Part shown: in pieces, positions 18,401 through 25,369 of the stretch
How positions within the stretch are numbered: the first letter of the stretch is position 1
Layout: every line of letters begins with the position of its first letter
Source of the DNA: Halobaculum roseum
Lineage (GTDB): Archaea > Halobacteriota > Halobacteria > Halobacteriales > Haloferacaceae
NCBI RefSeq assembly: GCF_019880245.1
Contig: NZ_CP082286.1
Location: 612,521-676,520 of the forward strand
DNA: 64,000 nucleotides
Direction of reading: 5' to 3'
Notes under the pieces: generated by a model
The model's input: the letters and a program-made list of their open reading frames with translations, nothing else
Database searches by the model: none
What the model was told of the DNA's origin: nothing
Program-made: the position numbers and the translations under genes

Positions 18401-19039
18401 ATGCCCCTCGATCCGCCGGACGCCGATGCACCCGATCTGAACCGCCTCGACGGCGGAGAGGCCGGTTCAGCCGGCGACAGCGTCACGGTCGAATCCGGGA
18501 CGATGGACGACGTCGACGCGGTGGCGGACCTGTGGGTCGCCCTCGCGGACGGCCAGCGTTCGTACGGAACACACCTCGCGGGCGCGGAGAACCGCCCGGA
18601 CGCCGCCGACGCCGCCGCGCGCGCGGTCGTCACCGACGGGCTCGTCGTCGCCCGGGGGCCCGACTCGGGCGAGGCAGACCTCGACGACACAGAGACGGAC
18701 GGAGCGGATTCGGACGGCACGGGCTCGCCGCGCTCGGAACCGGGTGCGATCGTCGGGTTCGTTACCTTCGGCGTCGAGTCCGGGCGCTACGATCTCGACG
18801 TGACGCGCGGGGTCGTCTACAACCTGTTCGTTCGCGAGCGCCACCGTGGCGCCGGCGTCGGGTCGCGGCTGCTCGCGACCGCGGAGTCCTCGCTCGCGGA
18901 CGCCGGCGCCGACGTGATCTCGCTGGAGGTGATGGCCGACAACGCGGACGCGAAACGGTTCTACGACCGACACGGGTACGAGCCTCACCGGGTCGAGCTG
19001 GAGAAGTCCATCCCGGGGGACGGAAGCGATACCGATTAA
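18401..19039 (+). CDS. GNAT family N-acetyltransferase
   Basis: A 212-residue protein with a single GNAT domain from about residue 28. The acetyl-CoA pyrophosphate loop is RERHRGAGVGSRLLATAE, preceded by the strand VVYNLFVRE. LADAGADVISLEVMADNADA and KRFYDRHGYEPHRVELEKS complete the fold with the usual Phe-Tyr near the end. A variable acidic insert (GEADLDDTETDGADSDGTGS) splits the first half. The N-terminal 25 residues look disordered, so the true start could be at the ATG before DDVDAVADLW. The acceptor is not evident. Confidence 0.85.
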   Translation: MPLDPPDADAPDLNRLDGGEAGSAGDSVTVESGTMDDVDAVADLWVALADGQRSYGTHLAGAENRPDAADAAARAVVTDGLVVARGPDSGEADLDDTETDGADSDGTGSPRSEPGAIVGFVTFGVESGRYDLDVTRGVVYNLFVRERHRGAGVGSRLLATAESSLADAGADVISLEVMADNADAKRFYDRHGYEPHRVELEKSIPGDGSDTD

Positions 19040-19068
19040 ACGGAGGACGCAGTACGACCCCAGTACGC

Positions 19069-19142
19069 GCCGGGGGAGCATGGGCGGTGCATGCACTCGA
19101 CTTGTAATCGAGACTTCGCGGGTTCGAATCCCGCCCCCGGCT
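19069..19142 (+). tRNA. tRNA-Thr (UGU anticodon)
   Basis: A complete cloverleaf. The acceptor stem is GCCGGGG with CCCCGGC, D-stem GCAT/ATGC, anticodon stem CTCGA/TCGAG with loop CTTGTAA (anticodon TGT), and T-arm GCGGG-TTCGAAT-CCCGC. CCA is not encoded, as usual in haloarchaea, and no intron interrupts the anticodon loop. An accessory island with an integrase remnant starts directly downstream, so its 3' half is the probable attachment site. Confidence 0.95.
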
Positions 19143-19198
19143 GTTCTGTCGGACCACGTGTGGCCGTCTGACGTTGCAACCGTTCCTACACCGAGAAA

Positions 19199-19207
19199 AA
19201 ATATAAC
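19199..19207 (+). promoter_or_regulatory. TATA box for the Tat-exported protein gene
   Basis: AAATATAAC centred near 19203 lies about 29 nt before the ATG at 19232, typical of a leaderless haloarchaeal transcript. Confidence 0.55.
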
Positions 19208-19231
19208 AACGCTTGGGTAATCGTTTGATAT

Positions 19232-19876
19232 ATGCCCGAGGTTACCAGACGCGGGCTGTTGCGAAAGGTGGGTGCCACCGGACTCGTCGGTGGGGGTGGG
19301 GTGGTAGGTTCCGTGAAAACTACCGAAGCCAGCTGGCCTGACGGTTCAATCAGTATCCGGGGATTCGATATCGAAGACAGCACCGTGTATCCTGACGAGG
19401 GCGATGGAACTCATCTCGTCGTCGAACTGGAGAACACCTACGATGAGGAGAAGGTAGCGTGGGTGATCCCATACCTGTTCTCGGAGGATATCGGAGAATA
19501 TCATGACCGGATGTATCTGGAGCCCGGGGTTCTGGGAGGAAACGCGGTCACTCTCTCACCGAACGAACAGACTGAAGAGAGATTCCGCTGGGTCCCACCA
19601 CTCGAATTAGACCCTGGTATCTACGGTATCGAGCTCAAGATCTGCGAAGATAACAGTGTGAGCTTCTGGGGCGGAACCTATGACCAGTGGACGATCCACG
19701 ATGCGATCGCCGCTGGATTCGATGTTGACACCGGGTGCTACGGCGCAATCGAACAGTACCAGCAGAACATTCGGTCATCGGGTGGTCCGAATGCCCCGGG
19801 TGTGATGGGACTCATGAGTGCTGTATCACTGATCTACAGTCAACAAGAAGTCTGGGACGAATGTGGAAGCGACTAG
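19232..19876 (+). CDS. Hypothetical Tat-exported protein
   Basis: A 214-residue protein with a twin-arginine signal (VTRRGLLRKVGATGLVGGGG, Arg6-Arg7), so it is probably folded in the cytoplasm and exported by Tat. No lipobox cysteine follows. The mature part begins near EASWPDGSISIRGFDIEDST and looks like a beta-sandwich: LVVELENTYDEEKVAWVIPY and PPLELDPGIYGIELKICED resemble extracellular Ig-like or DUF-type domains. I do not recognise the family. GC is clearly lower than in the core genes to the left, consistent with acquired DNA. It is the first gene after tRNA-Thr. Confidence 0.75.
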   Translation: MPEVTRRGLLRKVGATGLVGGGGVVGSVKTTEASWPDGSISIRGFDIEDSTVYPDEGDGTHLVVELENTYDEEKVAWVIPYLFSEDIGEYHDRMYLEPGVLGGNAVTLSPNEQTEERFRWVPPLELDPGIYGIELKICEDNSVSFWGGTYDQWTIHDAIAAGFDVDTGCYGAIEQYQQNIRSSGGPNAPGVMGLMSAVSLIYSQQEVWDECGSD

Positions 19877-19975
19877 AACCGGAATTCAGGGCCGATCGGA
19901 TCCATGTGAACCTCCGTTTCCTCTGACCACGCTCCGGCGGCTTCGCGACTACTTCGGGTTAACGAGACGTGCGAT

Positions 19976-20209
19976 GTGAGTCGTCAACCTGTGTACAACC
20001 GTGTGACGCGCGTCGCTGCCGAGACCGGCCTGCGCGGGAAGATTACGCCCAACCTGTTCGGGCACACCTCCGGGACGCTGATCGCGGCTCGCGGTGCAAC
20101 AATGCCATCTATCCGTCATACGTTGGGACACGCCGATCTATCGAGCGCGAACGATTATCTACAGTACGCGGGGAGTCAACTCGATGCAGAAGCTGAGAAA
20201 CTGTGGTGA
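19976..20209 (+). pseudogene. Tyrosine recombinase/integrase C-terminal remnant
   Basis: About 77 residues match the end of a XerC/XerD-like archaeal integrase: VYNRVTRVAAETGLRGKITP, HTSGTLIAARGATMPSIRHT, LGHADLSSANDYLQYAGSQL and DAEAEKLW. The usual H-x-L-R-H-T motif reads NLFGHT, so the catalytic arginine is missing. The N-terminal two thirds of the enzyme are absent. The nucleophile tyrosine (DY in SSANDYLQYA) remains. Its place less than 1 kb after tRNA-Thr suggests it belonged to the element that integrated there. Confidence 0.75.
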
Positions 20210-20302
20210 GAGGGTTTTGATAGAGCTCGCTCGGATACTGGGAGCTTCCGCTCCAAAATAGCGTAGCTAAAAACAGATCCTGCTTATTCGACCCAGAGAA
20301 AC

Positions 20303-20310
20303 ATTAATAC
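20303..20310 (+). promoter_or_regulatory. TATA box for the 20333 gene
   Basis: ATTAATAC centred 26-27 nt before the ATG at 20333; the fit supports that start over the internal ATG at 20360. Confidence 0.55.
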
Positions 20311-20332
20311 ACGAACAACTGAAGGCTGTTCC

Positions 20333-21037
20333 ATGGTGCACTTAGCGCCGATTTATTATATGTCCGAGGACAGCATACTACAACTTTATAAACGGAACTT
20401 CGAGGAACCGAACAGTATCGAGGTGGCCGAATCTGCGAAGATGGGTGGGAATGTCAGTATACGAGCTGGCCTGAGCAAGATCTTATCACTCGTCTCGGGT
20501 GTGAACGCCAAAGGTCAAGGAAGTGTTGAGGGATCTCGTTCGAAATCTCAGACGAAGGTCTTTGAGGACACAAAATGGGACCAGATGCTCTCGATGTTGG
20601 ATGAAATATTCAATTCTGAAGAGATCCCAGATATCTCTGAGATCGAAGATACAACTGAACCGGTCTCGGAGAGTCTGATCTCTTTTTCAGTACCTGTAGA
20701 GGTCTCAACGGAACCGGACGAGGACATATCAATCTATCAGGCGCTAAAATGGAACGAAGGTCGAGATGGACAACCCGTCATGATCCGCGTGACTCACCAA
20801 TCAGATGATCTATACATAACTGGTGTCACGTCTCCCGAGAACTGGATCTCGCGAAGCGGGATGGTAAATATATTCGAATCCGGGCTTCCGGAAGCCTCCG
20901 AGAACACGATGGATGAAGAATTATCTGGAGTATTACACCCGATACATATCCGTGAGCGCAATGGAACTACGATAATCACTGCTCAGTATCTCTTTCTAAG
21001 CCCCGGCTCCGTGCAAACTGAATGGCTGAGTAAGTAA
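20333..21037 (+). CDS. Hypothetical protein in the tRNA-Thr island
   Basis: A 234-residue soluble protein, not recognised. It opens MVHLAPIYYMSEDSILQLYK, then has a Gly/Ser-rich segment (GVNAKGQGSVEGSRSKSQTK), an acidic helix region, and a C-terminal beta-rich half containing LISFSVPVEVSTEPDED, QPVMIRVTHQSDDLYITGVT and TIITAQYLFLSPGSVQTEWL. No signal peptide or membrane helix is visible. GC content and codon use are unlike the core genome. Its position just before a restriction-modification pair makes a role in the island's defence or maintenance possible, but that is only inference. Confidence 0.65.
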   Translation: MVHLAPIYYMSEDSILQLYKRNFEEPNSIEVAESAKMGGNVSIRAGLSKILSLVSGVNAKGQGSVEGSRSKSQTKVFEDTKWDQMLSMLDEIFNSEEIPDISEIEDTTEPVSESLISFSVPVEVSTEPDEDISIYQALKWNEGRDGQPVMIRVTHQSDDLYITGVTSPENWISRSGMVNIFESGLPEASENTMDEELSGVLHPIHIRERNGTTIITAQYLFLSPGSVQTEWLSK

Positions 21038-21105
21038 GCCCCCCTCGCTCAGCACGAGTAGAACCACTCGCCATCGTCAGAAGGGCGGTTTACTCGGTAT
21101 CGAAG

Positions 21106-22266
21106 CTACCCATCGTCTTCGCGATCTATCTTGAGGTGAGCCATCGCCGGGTTCTCCGGATCAAATTCGTGGACGAATCGGAGGAGTCGTTGGACCGCAT
21201 CAGGGTCCTGCTCGACGTTCGCGATGTAGTGAATCATCCCCTGGAGCGCCTCGTTCTGCTTGTGGTAGTCCCAGAGTCGAAGCTGGTTCATCAGACCCTC
21301 TTCGGTGATCACTTCGACATCTGATTCTTCGAGCGTCTCTCGGGCATCGTTCTCGATGTCGCGGACGAGTGCGATCGTAACGGCCGTGGTCTCGCTGGCC
21401 TGTTCTATGACAGTCCCGAGCTCGCTTTCCACGTTCGACGAGTCGATATCGAGGTCCTTCACCTCGAGCGAGACCATCAGATCGGGGCCGACGTAGCCGT
21501 CGATATCCCCGTAGCGGTGTTGGCGAGAGGATCCCGTGTGAACCTTGTCGACGCGGATCGACAGATGCGGCCACTCCGCCTTCATGTAGCCGTAGGCGAG
21601 CGCCTGAAACGCTAATCCACCCTCTTCCTCGGGATGGCTTCGAGGGAAGTCGTCCAAGACCTCCACGAACGGAGCGGGAAACGGCGGCTGTCGCGCCGCG
21701 AAGTCTTTCGCCTCCAGTTCCTCCAAGGCGAAGTCGAAGATCCGTTGTGCCGCCTCGTACCGACCGCGTCGCGACAGGCCGAACGCGGGCTCCAACATCG
21801 CCTCGTACCGTTCCCACTCCCCGGTATAGTGCGGCGACGCGCTCGGGAAGTTCGAGCGGAGTAACTCCTCTCTGAACAGGTCGGTCACGTACTCGTGGAC
21901 CGAGCGAATACCGTACTTCTCCCCGTCGTGTTTCAGCGTCAGCGTAGATTTGACCGCCGCCTGGTCGTAGCGATCGAGGATCGTGTCGGTGTTCATGGAC
22001 GGTTCCAACTCCGCGAGTCGTTCGTCCGATTGCGAGATCTGCTCGGCGATCATCATGAACGCGAGTGCCAGCCCGAGCGATCCCTTCGACGAGGAGAACT
22101 CATCCCGGACCTCGTCGAGGAGCGATCCGACGAGGTTCTCTTCGCCCTCGGTTAGTTGGCGAGGCCCTGCTTCGTCTCCACCGGTCTTCGGATCGTAGCC
22201 CTCGGGGAAATACGTCGCGAGAAACCGGGCGATCGCCTCGTCTTCGCCCTCGGTTCGGTCGGTCAC
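21106..22266 (-). CDS. Candidate type II restriction endonuclease (PD-(D/E)XK-like)
   Basis: A 386-residue protein. Near residue 268 it has GDIDGYVGPDLMVSLEVKD, which fits a PD-(D/E)XK nuclease core: an Asp at the start of a strand, then Glu-Val-Lys on the next. Around it are IRVDKVHTGSSRQHRYGD before, and TAVTIALVRDIENDARE and VEVITEEGLMNQLRLW after, resembling the alpha/beta end of such folds. The N-terminal half is helical and acidic. The start is 200 bases from a divergently transcribed m5C methyltransferase, a classic type II arrangement. I cannot assign a recognition site or named family; identity as the cognate nuclease is inference. Confidence 0.6.
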   Translation of the reverse strand: MTDRTEGEDEAIARFLATYFPEGYDPKTGGDEAGPRQLTEGEENLVGSLLDEVRDEFSSSKGSLGLALAFMMIAEQISQSDERLAELEPSMNTDTILDRYDQAAVKSTLTLKHDGEKYGIRSVHEYVTDLFREELLRSNFPSASPHYTGEWERYEAMLEPAFGLSRRGRYEAAQRIFDFALEELEAKDFAARQPPFPAPFVEVLDDFPRSHPEEEGGLAFQALAYGYMKAEWPHLSIRVDKVHTGSSRQHRYGDIDGYVGPDLMVSLEVKDLDIDSSNVESELGTVIEQASETTAVTIALVRDIENDARETLEESDVEVITEEGLMNQLRLWDYHKQNEALQGMIHYIANVEQDPDAVQRLLRFVHEFDPENPAMAHLKIDREDDG

Positions 22267-22465
22267 ACCCGATCACACCTCCCGGGAACAGCAGACGGAA
22301 TTCCGCAGGAGTATCGCGATTTCACACCTAGCGAAACGAGACAGGTTACTTAAAATCAGTTATTATCGTACCGTCTACTCTGCGGCCGTGACAGGATACC
22401 CGCCATTGAGTCAACACTCTTCGTAAGCGAATCGTTAAGTGCGAAGTCGCCCGATTTCGGCGCAG

Positions 22466-23677
22466 ATGGGAGATTCCGACCTTACCTACGTGGACCTCTT
22501 CGCTGGCGCCGGAGGACTCTCTGTCGGGCTGGAGAACGCTGGGTTCGAACTACTCCACGCGGTCGAGGTCGACGAGGACGCCCGGGCGACGTTCGCTCAC
22601 AACAGGGCGAGCCTCGAACCGAAGGAGATCAGTACCGATATCAGAGATATCCCTCGCGACCAGATCGTCGACGCGGTCGGCGCGGAGACGGTCGACCTCG
22701 TCGCCGGCGGTCCACCCTGTCAGGGATTTTCCGAGGTCATCAGCCCCGACGGCTCCGACGATCGGAACCACCTGTTCGAGAACTTCATCGACTGGGTCGA
22801 CGTGCTGCGCCCGAAGGCGGCCCTGTTCGAGAACGTCCGCGGGATGCGGAATACCGCCGACGGCGAGTTCTTCGAGGCCGTCGAGGGGTCGTTCGACAAC
22901 CTCGGGTACGAGGTCACACATCGCGTCGTCACGTCCTCGGACTTCGGTGTCCCGCAGCACCGACGACGCCTCATCGTGATCGCCTCCGAGAAGGGGAGCA
23001 TGACCAACCCGTTCGAGGGGTTCGAGATCGACACGATCGGGACGCCCGGCGTGATGGACGGGATCGGCGACCTCCCCGAGGTCGGACCGGGCGAGGAGAA
23101 GACCGAGTACGTGCAGGAGCCGGAGACGGTCCTGCAAACGGATCTCCGCGGCGACACCGACGAGCTGAGTTCGCATATCGCGGCGAACCACCAGAGCGAC
23201 ATGGTCGAGATGATCTCGCATATCTCCGACGGCGGGAACCGCGACGAGATCCCGGACGAACTGCAGCCGTCCTCGGGCTATCACAACTCCTACTCGCGGC
23301 TCAAGTCCGACGAGCCGGCGGTCGCGATCACCTCCAACATGTCGAAGCCGTCGAGCGCTCGTTGTATCCACCCGTTCCAGCACCGCGGCCTGACACCGCG
23401 TGAAGGCGCACGGCTTCAGACGTTCCCGGACTCGTACCGGTTCAAGGGCGCACTCGGCGCGCAGCGGAAGCAGATCGGCAACGCCGTCCCGCCGTATCTC
23501 GCTGAGGCCGTCGGCTACTTCCTGAAGGACTCAGTGTACGAGCTCGAGCTCTCCGATTGCGATCGCACACGGATGCAGTTGCTCAGGTGCGGGGCGCTGA
23601 CAATCGAGGAGTACGAGGAGCGCGCCGACGAGATCGGCGGGTTCACGCAGCAGGCGACGTTCGATATGGCGGACTGA
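22466..23677 (+). CDS. DNA (cytosine-5)-methyltransferase
   Basis: A 403-residue C5-methyltransferase with all principal motifs in order: I DLFAGAGGLSVGLE, IV GGPPCQGFSE with the catalytic Cys, VI ENVRGM, VIII QHRRRLIVIA, a target-recognition stretch between about 200 and 290, IX RGLTPREGARLQTFPDSYRF and X QIGNAVPPYLAE. A 55-residue C-terminal tail follows. I choose the ATG at 22466; a GTG at 22439 would add nine residues. It probably methylates the recognition site of the divergent candidate nuclease, or acts as a solitary regulator if that gene is not a nuclease. Confidence 0.9.
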   Translation: MGDSDLTYVDLFAGAGGLSVGLENAGFELLHAVEVDEDARATFAHNRASLEPKEISTDIRDIPRDQIVDAVGAETVDLVAGGPPCQGFSEVISPDGSDDRNHLFENFIDWVDVLRPKAALFENVRGMRNTADGEFFEAVEGSFDNLGYEVTHRVVTSSDFGVPQHRRRLIVIASEKGSMTNPFEGFEIDTIGTPGVMDGIGDLPEVGPGEEKTEYVQEPETVLQTDLRGDTDELSSHIAANHQSDMVEMISHISDGGNRDEIPDELQPSSGYHNSYSRLKSDEPAVAITSNMSKPSSARCIHPFQHRGLTPREGARLQTFPDSYRFKGALGAQRKQIGNAVPPYLAEAVGYFLKDSVYELELSDCDRTRMQLLRCGALTIEEYEERADEIGGFTQQATFDMAD

Positions 23678-23751
23678 CTGCGCTTCACGTTCAGTTTCAC
23701 TCCGCCCATGGCTCGCCCTCTTAGGGGACTCGTGCGTTGCCTAGGAGAAGA

Positions 23752-23997
23752 ATGCGCGAGATCCAACTCGACGAGCAGACCGACCGGTGGCGCTACACCT
23801 GCCCACGGGGGCACCGAAGTTGGGAGCCGACGAACAACCACTTCTGGTGTGCGGAATGCGCTCGACAGCAGGGCTTGGATGGTGTGTTCCACGAACTTCG
23901 GGACGCGAAAGACCACGAGTTGCTGAGTCGCGACGAAGTGCGGCTAATCACTTCCGCCGGCCACTATCGCGACGTACACGGTGAGGAGGCAGTGTAG
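23752..23997 (+). CDS. Small zinc-finger-like protein
   Basis: An 81-residue protein with a likely zinc-binding pair, CPRGH followed 14 residues later by CAEC (residues about 18-39), inside WRYTCPRGHRSWEPTNNHFW. The C-terminal half, HELLSRDEVRLITSAGHYRD, is helical. Similar short CxxxH/CxxC proteins are common in haloarchaeal accessory regions; function is unknown. The ATG at 23752 is preferred over an upstream TTG. It lies about 75 bases after the methyltransferase on the same strand, possibly the same transcript. Confidence 0.7.
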   Translation: MREIQLDEQTDRWRYTCPRGHRSWEPTNNHFWCAECARQQGLDGVFHELRDAKDHELLSRDEVRLITSAGHYRDVHGEEAV

Positions 23998-24095
23998 GAG
24001 GCGGTAAGCCAGCCGATATCCGAACTCGACGGCAACTACTTCCACCGCGCGTCCAAGGCTCGGCCCTATCATCACCCCGTCCGGTTGATCTGTTG

Positions 24096-24447
24096 ATGTC
24101 GAAGACGACGACGGAGAACCACGGGACGTTCACACACATCAAAGGCGAACTGGCGTGGACGCTCGCCGAATTCCGGTCGCCGAGCGACGCGGTCGCGATG
24201 ACCCAGCACCTCACTGATGCCGACGAAGGGCGCTTCGAGCTGCTCGGGCTCGTCAACGACTGCGAGGTCGCGCTCTACTGGGACTACTTCTGGAACCACG
24301 TCGTCGCTGCCGGGGTCGATGCGGACGGCGTCGACGATCTCGTTCGGGATGTACCTGAGGAGATTCGCTACCGACGCCGGCTACCAGCTGCTTCGCGACC
24401 GTATCGACCTGCTCGCAGACGCGGTCGTCGGGGGTGGTGAGGCGTGA
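24096..24447 (+). pseudogene. Hypothetical protein gene with a frameshift
   Basis: The frame from the ATG at 24096 reads THIKGELAWTLAEFRSPSDA ... LVNDCEVALYWDYFWNHVVA ... LVRDVPEEIRY and then falls into Arg/Pro-rich shadow sequence near 24370. The next frame continues sensibly: TDAGYQLLRDRIDLLADAVV and a stop at 24447. One base gained or lost around 24365-24375 would explain both. The joined product would be about 117 residues, acidic and helical, of no family I recognise. Either a recent pseudogene or a sequencing error. Confidence 0.6.
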
Positions 24448-24458
24448 GCGCGGCCGAG

Positions 24459-24692
24459 TCAGCGATGCTCGTCGATCCACGCGCACCACGCCTGGAAGTC
24501 GTCCGCACCGCATTGGTCCGCGATGGATCGCAGGGTTCCGATGGCGATCTCGTCGTGCATCGGGACGTCGACCAACCGGACCTCGCCCGTGTCGGAGTTC
24601 TCGTACCGAAGTCGGACGTGACTCCCCTTCCGGTGGACGGGCGCCCAGCCGAAGCTCGTGAGTACGGAAATGACCTCCCGCCCGGAGAACAC
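24459..24692 (-). CDS. hicA: HicA-type mRNA interferase toxin
   Basis: A 77-residue protein with the HicA/YcfA dsRBD-like fold: FSGREVISVLTSFGWAPVHR, then KGSHVRLRY with the catalytic histidine, then VPMHDEIAIGTLRSIADQCG, the conserved Pro-x-His ... Ile-Gly-Thr-Leu-Arg-x-Ile block. The start is GTG. It lies 9 bases after the HicB-like gene on the same strand. Members cleave mRNA and are neutralised by HicB. All expected residues seem to be present. Confidence 0.85.
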   Translation of the reverse strand: MFSGREVISVLTSFGWAPVHRKGSHVRLRYENSDTGEVRLVDVPMHDEIAIGTLRSIADQCGADDFQAWCAWIDEHR

Positions 24693-24701
24693 CGTCCGCA
24701 G

Positions 24702-24983
24702 TTACTGGAGGAAGTCGGGAAGTTCGCCGTTCTCGTCGCGCGCAGCCTCGACATCGTCGGGGTCGATCCCGAGTTCGTCGGCAAGGAAGGCGTCGGGGTC
24801 CTCGATCGGCTCGCCGCCGCCCTCCTGGAGTGCCAGCACCTCCGCGAGTTGGGACAGCGCCTCGGCCTTCGTCTCGCCGCCCCGGGCGAGTCCGGTTTCG
24901 AGGTCGCGGGCCGTGATCGAGCCGTCGTCCTCGACGAAGAACTCCACCCCGGATTCGTGGTTTTTGTCGGCCGCGCTTGCCAT
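24702..24983 (-). CDS. hicB: HicB-type antitoxin
   Basis: About 93 residues. The N-terminal part, GVEFFVEDDGSITARDLETG and LARGGETKAEALSQLAEVLA, is the partial RNase H-like fold of HicB antitoxins. The C-terminal part, EDPDAFLADELGIDPDDVEA, is acidic and replaces the usual DNA-binding domain. I prefer the ATG at 24983; an ATG at 24998 would add five residues and place the palindrome at 24987 inside the gene. Order antitoxin-toxin supports a functional pair. Confidence 0.8.
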   Translation of the reverse strand: MASAADKNHESGVEFFVEDDGSITARDLETGLARGGETKAEALSQLAEVLALQEGGGEPIEDPDAFLADELGIDPDDVEAARDENGELPDFLQ

Positions 24984-24986
24984 ACC

Positions 24987-24997
24987 TGCGATTCGCA
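24987..24997. promoter_or_regulatory. Perfect 11-bp palindrome at the hicB start
   Basis: TGCGA-T-TCGCA lies 4 bases upstream of the hicB ATG. Autoregulated TA loci often carry such an operator, but this one is short. Confidence 0.35.
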
Positions 24998-25369
24998 TAG
25001 CCGGCGGATAAGCGTTCGGTCAGCCTTCGCCGTCGAAATCGTCGTCTCTCACCGGTCGAAGTCATTCGCATCCTGATACTCGTCAAGTCGATTCAGGCCG
25101 GCCAAGTGACCCATCCTCTCGTCGCCCACGGATACCCCGCAGACCTCGGTAGGATCGCGTTTCGAGCGACGCGGCCGCGGTTCGGTCGCCCTACCGTGAC
25201 GTATCAGTGTTATAACTTTTTATCGGTCGTTCGAACGCCGAAATCGACACGTCCGCGGTCGGGCGTGCGACACCATCATGCCGCATTCGGACCCATCGCT
25301 TCACCGACCGAGTACGCGACGCCTCGTTGACACGGCCGGCCCTCCCGAACACGAACGAGGGACGAACGA
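24998..25369. other. Intergenic stretch, no gene seen
   Basis: About 370 bases between the hicBA promoter and the beta-helix gene. No conserved frame, tRNA or repeat is evident. An AT-rich patch near 25205-25222 (TGTTATAACTTTTTATCGG) may be a promoter or mark the island edge, as GC content rises sharply to its right. Confidence 0.5.

Noticed and set aside
19143..25369. A second tRNA-Thr 3' half as right attachment site of the island
   Set aside because: I looked for TTCGAATCCCGCC and variants in the stretch and found none, so no att site is annotated.
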